Assembly: GCA_002286855.1 (NCBI GenBank)
Contig: NRSV01000061.1
Location: 62,001 to 126,000, forward strand
DNA from: Bipolaris cookei
Taxonomy: Eukaryota; Ascomycota; Dothideomycetes; Pleosporales; Pleosporaceae
Length of the DNA: 64,000 nt
Direction of reading: 5' to 3'
The stretch's first letter is position 1, and each line of letters opens with the position of its first letter. The position numbers and the translations under genes were made by a program. Shown piece by piece: positions 59,128-64,000 of this stretch. The notes below the pieces were generated by a model. The model was not told where the DNA came from. It worked only from the letters and a program-made list of their open reading frames with translations, and did not search any database.

Positions 59128-61467
59128 ACTGCAGGATAGGTTGACCGAAACTTTTCTCCATACTCTGTCAAATGGCATTTCGACAATCAAAAGCGTACTA
59201 CTAGTATGGATCGGGGAATTTTGTGTATTTATACTCAAAAGGCATGCGCTAAGCTCTGCTCTATCTTACACAAACCGAAAAGACGGTAAATTCTATTTCA
59301 CCTCGGCAGCTGGATGAGAGAAGTATCATCATGCAGGAAAGATAGTCAATGTTTGAAACTGGACTCTGAGCCACACGCCAGCACAAACCCTGAAGCTATC
59401 TCGCAATAGTAAATCAATCCAGCATGTACCGTCAGACTACTCACCCAGCCCCTACTTAAACTATGCCTGTCATTCGTCAGACTTACCATGATAAACAAAT
59501 ACCAAATACACACTCCAGCTCCTAATGTTCTCACGGTACCTTCATGCGTTCATGCAATATCTGACATTCACATATCCCGAACGCCCCAGCCCGCCCGTTT
59601 CCGACACCGTAAGTTTTCGGAGGACCCCCAGCAGAGCGCCACCACAACTGGATCCTTGCATTCCCCAACTGGGCAATTATCTCTGAAACCCATTGATTCC
59701 CTTCGGTATCGTAATACGCGGAGCCCGACAGTCTTCGGAACGAAGAGATTTGACGAGAACGCCAAAGGTGGAGATGTGTGTGTGTGTGTGTGTGTGTGGC
59801 TGGCGAAAGTTTTCCTGGGGGGGGGGGGGTGACGTTTGCCGCAGGGCGCGCCGGCGCCGGTTGCGGAGTTTTAGCGGCTGTCAAGTTCCGAGGCAAGAAA
59901 GACAAAAGTTAAGTAGTAGCCGCCAAAAGGAGTTCGGAGACTAATGTCTTCGCGCTATCGTTGTATTAGCCCACCTCGGACTTTTTTGGTGTGTTCGATA
60001 GCTTGGGTTGTGGCCCCCTTTTCCTTCGAGAAGACCATTAGCATGAAGCTTTTGTTGGTTCGCCTTAGTGTGAGCCCTTATTGTTTCTCCAACCGTTACG
60101 TCCCGATTAGCAACAACTCTAACAAAGGGTGTACAGCACGCTGGACCAAACTCTCTTATCAGTATATCGGCACGCTCGGCCAGCCACATGCTCCGCTCTA
60201 GTTCTGATTTCGCCATGGTTCTACCAATTCCAGACCGTCTATTCTGGCCAAGAGTCCGGCTATCCATCTCGTTGCGTTCCGGCATGTAGCCGGCAACCAA
60301 TCAGCGCGCAGGACGCTTTGAGATTGGGGCTGGAGGGAAACCCTGCATAAGCCATGGCTAGCGTGTGCTGCACTCTCAGGGTCCAACCGGTCACGGATGC
60401 GCGAAAGGCGAAGGGGTGAGACGAAAAAGTCTGGGGTACCTGGGCTCCCTCGCCGCCGAATGACCATTGTTTAGCCAGACGTTCAACGGGGATTTTGTTG
60501 AGAAACAAAGGAAACCGAGTGAGGGTATTGGATAATCAGGGTTCGTGATGTGGCGTCTGGCAAAAGAGCATACGGGGGCTGTTGGTAGTTTAGATGGCGC
60601 ATAAGTATGTATGAACGTGTCAAGAAGAGGCACGAGGGTCTTTCTCTCCACCGCCTCTTAATACCTGTCCTCGCATAGCCGAACCGCATCAGCCGCGCCT
60701 CCCCGACAGAGTTTCCTCTTCCAGGGTAAAAGTGTCCATCTGGTTGGGTCCGGTTGGACATGCTTTGCATTCGTGCCTTTTTCCTTATCGCTAATCCGGG
60801 GGTGATACGGAGCGAGCACGCCTGTAGGGCCCCATTTGCATTCCATTTCCAGGGATCCAAGCTCCCCGGCTACGAAGATCAAAGGAGTCAGACCACGTAG
60901 TCAGACTAGCTATATGTCAGACGGCGAGATGCAGATGAGTGACTATAAAGATGCCGCCCCGACTCGCGTGAGGTTACTGGGGTACTCAACGTACTGATTG
61001 CGTTTATATTCTACCTTGTTGCTGAAAAGCTTCATAGACCATTTCCTATCATTGATATTCACAGAAAGGAAAAAACCATACTTCGACATCTGTACATGCG
61101 TTCAAGTTTTATTTCTCCGAAATCACTCTGTTGAATTGTTTTGTACGTGAAAAGCTTGGGACACGATATTCAAGACTCAAGGTGTGTAACTTTCCATCAC
61201 CGCTACTCCACACATGCCATATCCGCACTGCCACGACCACTGCGCCAAAAAAAGAGTCTAGAACATCGACCCTCGGTTTCTGCGGAAAGAAAAGGATGGA
61301 CCATAACTGCCGCATGCGAGAACAGCTATGAACTTACGAGGAAACAATGCAAAAAGCGGTCAGCTAACCAGACATATAGACCTTCCACTGCAAATACCTA
61401 AAAGACCATACCAAAGGTCATATTTGAAACCCCATTTCCCTGTCATCTCCAGAACCAAACGGAAATC
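59128..61467. other. Gene-poor intergenic region with simple repeats
   Basis: 2.3 kb. Contains a TG run (59775-59798) and a G run (59817-59829). Open frames on both strands are overlapping, short and lack domains. Nothing else identified. Confidence 0.5.
59775..59829. repeat. (TG)12 microsatellite followed by G13 tract
   Basis: 24 bases of alternating TG, 18 bases of unique sequence, then 13 consecutive G. Confidence 0.9.
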
Positions 61468-61765
61468 ATGTGCTCATACACATACTCGTGGTACTACTGC
61501 AACCACGACTACTACATCTGGTAAATCTCTCTTCCACCAGAATATCTCAAAATGAAAGACAGATAGAACAAAACAACTAACCCCGCAAAACAGGGCCAAC
61601 AGCATCGAAGTCTGCTCTTCCCGCCTCCTCTCCGGCTACTCCTACGACGCCTGGTCCATCGACATGTGCTCCAAGATGAAAATCGAATGCGGCGGCTTCT
61701 CAAACTACTACTGCACCGACTGCTCCGAAGATGTAGCCCTGGAATTCGAGCTCGATGAGCTATAA
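61468..61765 (+). CDS. Small cysteine-rich protein, function unknown
   Basis: Exons 61468-61520 and 61594-61765 with a 73-bp intron (donor GTAAAT, perfect ACTAAC branch site, acceptor ACAG) give 74 residues. The joined protein is rich in Cys (seven), Tyr and Ser: MCSYTYSWYYCNHDYYIWAN, later VCSSRLLSGYSYDAW, DMCSKMKIECGG, YYCTDC, and an acidic end. Codons in exon 2 are almost all C-ending at third positions, a strong coding sign in an otherwise non-coding neighbourhood. No signal peptide is present from this Met. An acceptor-like CTCCAG sits 16 bases before it, and the frame stays open to it, so an upstream exon carrying the secretion signal may exist; I could not find one. It could be a small secreted effector-like or a Cys-rich intracellular protein. 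Confidence 0.6.
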
Positions 61766-62526
61766 ACTACCCGTGCGTCAAGATACCTAGAATCCCTGGG
61801 TGAACCGGTACGTTCAATCTCTCTTCTTTTTTTACTGTATGTTTCCCAGGGTGCTGTAAGGGAAAAGAGGAGAATGGCATGCAACGAAAGCGTGTTGTGC
61901 AAATGCCCGTTCACTAAACGGGGGGATGGGAAAGTGGCAACGACAACGGGACGGACACATGGCAAGTGGGGGACCCTTGGAAGCACCCTGCGTCGGGGAA
62001 TGGGGGGAGAGGGGGCGCTTGTGGAATAAGATGGTTTATTTGTGGAGCGAGGGTTGCGATGCAGCAAGGCTAACGAGCGGTGCAGATGAAAGATGCAGCC
62101 GAGTGCACATGTTGCAACGCGACGGTGCTGAGTTACGGGCTAGCTTGAATGGCATCTGCCTCACCGCCCTTTTCTGGTCGCCGCTGAGCCCCTCACGATA
62201 TTGGTCCGATATGATTGTTTCCCGATCTTTTTTATTATTATTTGTCCGACAGCCTGTGTCTGAATGCGAGATACCTATCTTTCTTTCTTTCTTTCTTTCT
62301 TCAGCTCGAGTATTGTTGGCGCATAGTAGGCGCATCCAGGAGCTGTGAGGCTACATTCGCCAGATTGGTTTATTAAATGGCGTTGGGATTACGTATAGCG
62401 CGGTGGATTCATTGGCTATCTTGAGCGTGCATTTCGACTTGATTTTGATCGAATTCAACAACGCTTTTTGTTCAATCAATATTCAATATGGTAGCATTCT
62501 CAGATCCTACACTTGCATTCTGCGTC
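61766..62526. other. Convergent intergenic region
   Basis: Contains a (CTTT)n tract at 62279-62302. No gene seen. Confidence 0.5.
62279..62302. repeat. (CTTT)n microsatellite
   Basis: Nearly six CTTT units in non-coding sequence. Confidence 0.9.
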
Positions 62527-64000
62527 TTATTCCGTGAGACTGTCTTCTGCCGTCTTCGGGCTGACAGTGTTCCCTTCTTCTAGGGTCTGCCTAACCTGCG
62601 CTGCTCGCCTCCTCGCATCAATGTACATCATGAATTCCTGATATGTCCTTGGCATGACCCTGATGTTCTTTGGCACTGTGAACGTGTAGTTGAATTGACC
62701 GGTCGGCTTCGAGTGGCCATGCTCCACATCCCTCACTTTGGAGTCAACGCGGATTTGCACTCGTGTGTATTCCGAGTTTTCGTCAAATTTCTCCCCTGGT
62801 GCGCCAATGAGTGGCGGGTCTGTATACACTACCGTTGCTGTAAGGTACAGTATGCTGCCTACAGGCACAGGGTTCTGGAAGGTGGATGGATCGAGCGACA
62901 CGAAGGTGGGGCGGGCATGGGCAAAGGCTGCAGCGGTAGTGAAGGCGAGCTCGAAGGTTTGCTTGAGGAGGAAACCACCAAATATCATAAAGTGGTGCCG
63001 ATTACGGTATTGGGGCTGCATGATGGTCGCAGTCTGCAGCCGGGTTGCATCCATCGGAATTACATTGTCAGGTTTACGAAGTTCATCATATGGGTCTGTA
63101 TCAATTAGCTTACAGACTCATATTACTGTTGTTAAGAACGTAACATGCCGTGGTACTGCAGTTGCTTTTGCCAGAACGCATGGATTAGATCACTCTCGAG
63201 ATCGTTTGGTGTATGCTTAAGAAGAGAGGTTTCCCGACGCTCTTTACGCACTCTTGAATTACGTTCACCCAGAGCGTAGATGCGTTGTTCTTCAAGTGTC
63301 TCAATCTTTAACGGGTTGACGTTCACCGGTCTAGTAGTGCTGTTAGTCGCCATGTAAGATCACAGATGTCATGAATCCTACTTCTTCGTGACGGGATCCA
63401 GAGAAACCATTGTGAAGGTGCAATTGATAAGGACATCCTCATCTCTCGTTTTTTCACCCTCTTTGGGTGCTTTTGCAACCTGCATGGTGATTTCCAAGCT
63501 GCTCCTGCCCGTCGCATATGTAACGCGACCAGAGAGCTCCAGATCACATATCTCTGTTAGTGGAGAATGGATAGTGATGCGGTCACAACTTGCAGTAACA
63601 GTGGTAACGTCATCTCCTGTATGCTTGTATCTGTGGGTGTGTTTAGACAAAAGCGATCATTTTGCGCGGCCATTGTATGCTTACGCGATAATACCCGAAA
63701 GTGCATCGAGATCCATGAAAATGGTCCCAAGACGGATGTGGCCCGATGCATTGAGATATGTGTCGAGTATCCATGGATCCTGGGCGAGCGGAAGTACAAC
63801 TGAGTGGTAGCTTTCACTCATGCGCTTCGGCGTCAATCTGCGATCTTTGGGCAATCCAGACTTTTTCCAAGGCTCAGTAGGTTGATTGGCTTCTGCTTGT
63901 TGTTGTCGTAGAGCCTCTATCCAGGGAGTGCGCACCCGCATGGCAGTGAGCTCTCGGAAGACGCCATCGGTGCGTGGTGCCGGGCTACAATGAAAGGACC
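62527..64000 (-). CDS. Acyl-CoA thioesterase (ACOT9-like, double hotdog), 5' end beyond right edge
   Basis: Four exons are visible: 64000-63685 (open to the edge), 63630-63382, 63330-63140 and 63095-62527; introns 54, 51 and 44 bp, phases consistent. The product resembles mitochondrial ACOT9-type thioesterases, which hydrolyse acyl-CoAs to free acid and CoA. At the edge the reading SFHCSPAPRTDGVFRELTAM looks like the end of a mitochondrial presequence joining the conserved MRVRTPWIEALR start. Hotdog 1 includes GHIRLGTIFMDLDALSGIIAY and YATGRSSLEITMQV; hotdog 2 includes NRHHFMIFGGFLLKQTFELA and FAHARPTFVSLD. The third donor, GTTCTT at 63139, is atypical but the only one giving MLHPYDELRKPDNV; the intron is also very short. 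The start codon is outside the window. Confidence 0.88.

Noticed and set aside
59531..59905. Minus-strand frame starting MSFLPRNLTAAK
   Set aside because: Its length depends on reading through the TG and G simple repeats (His-Thr and Pro runs); no homology signal.

Overview
The window is from a filamentous ascomycete. Genes carry short GT-AG introns of 44-129 bp, several with CTAAC/CTAAT branch sites. A HET-domain gene, a SepH/Cdc7-type septation kinase, a fungal complex I 21.3 kDa subunit and a Fot1/pogo-type transposon remnant all fit Pezizomycotina. The overall protein set looks like Dothideomycetes (Pleosporales); that class-level placement is inference.

Layout. 1-10 kb: a 14-TM MFS drug transporter running off the left edge, a long gene-poor stretch, an aquaporin, and the histone chaperone Rtt106. 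11-17 kb: a four-TM membrane protein, an uncertain acidic ORF, a vacuolar-type amino acid transporter and a small coiled-coil protein. 17-26 kb: a secreted predicted beta-propeller protein, a HET-domain gene, and a GPI-type cysteine-rich surface protein. 27-36.6 kb: the very large SepH kinase, then a divergent pair of a short-chain dehydrogenase and a BCS1-like AAA ATPase. 37-45 kb: a PIR-like/But2 cell-surface protein, a 1.38 kb deletion derivative of a pogo/Fot1 element with perfect TA target duplications, an NmrA-like protein with an upstream 33-bp minisatellite, and a type I membrane protein with a PPxY tail. 47-64 kb: a small Ser-rich protein, a GH5 endoglucanase, a RING/coiled-coil protein (HEI10-like candidate), a complex I subunit, a cytochrome P450, a mitochondrial two-RRM protein, a cysteine-rich mini-protein, and an acyl-CoA thioesterase running off the right edge.

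The genes do not form one pathway; this looks like ordinary chromosome-arm sequence mixing housekeeping genes (RTT106, sepH, nuo-21.3, ACOT) with accessory ones (HET, secreted proteins, P450, MFS). Four secreted-protein genes share a clear TATA box 75-165 bp upstream of the start codon, which suggests they are strongly inducible. No biosynthetic gene cluster, CRISPR array or tRNA could be supported. The most unusual items are the transposon remnant with an unexplained coding-like insert, the PIR-like/But2 chimera, the long N-terminal extension on the MFS transporter, and the 74-residue cysteine-rich protein. Exon coordinates were worked out by eye from splice signals and reading-frame continuity, without transcript evidence.
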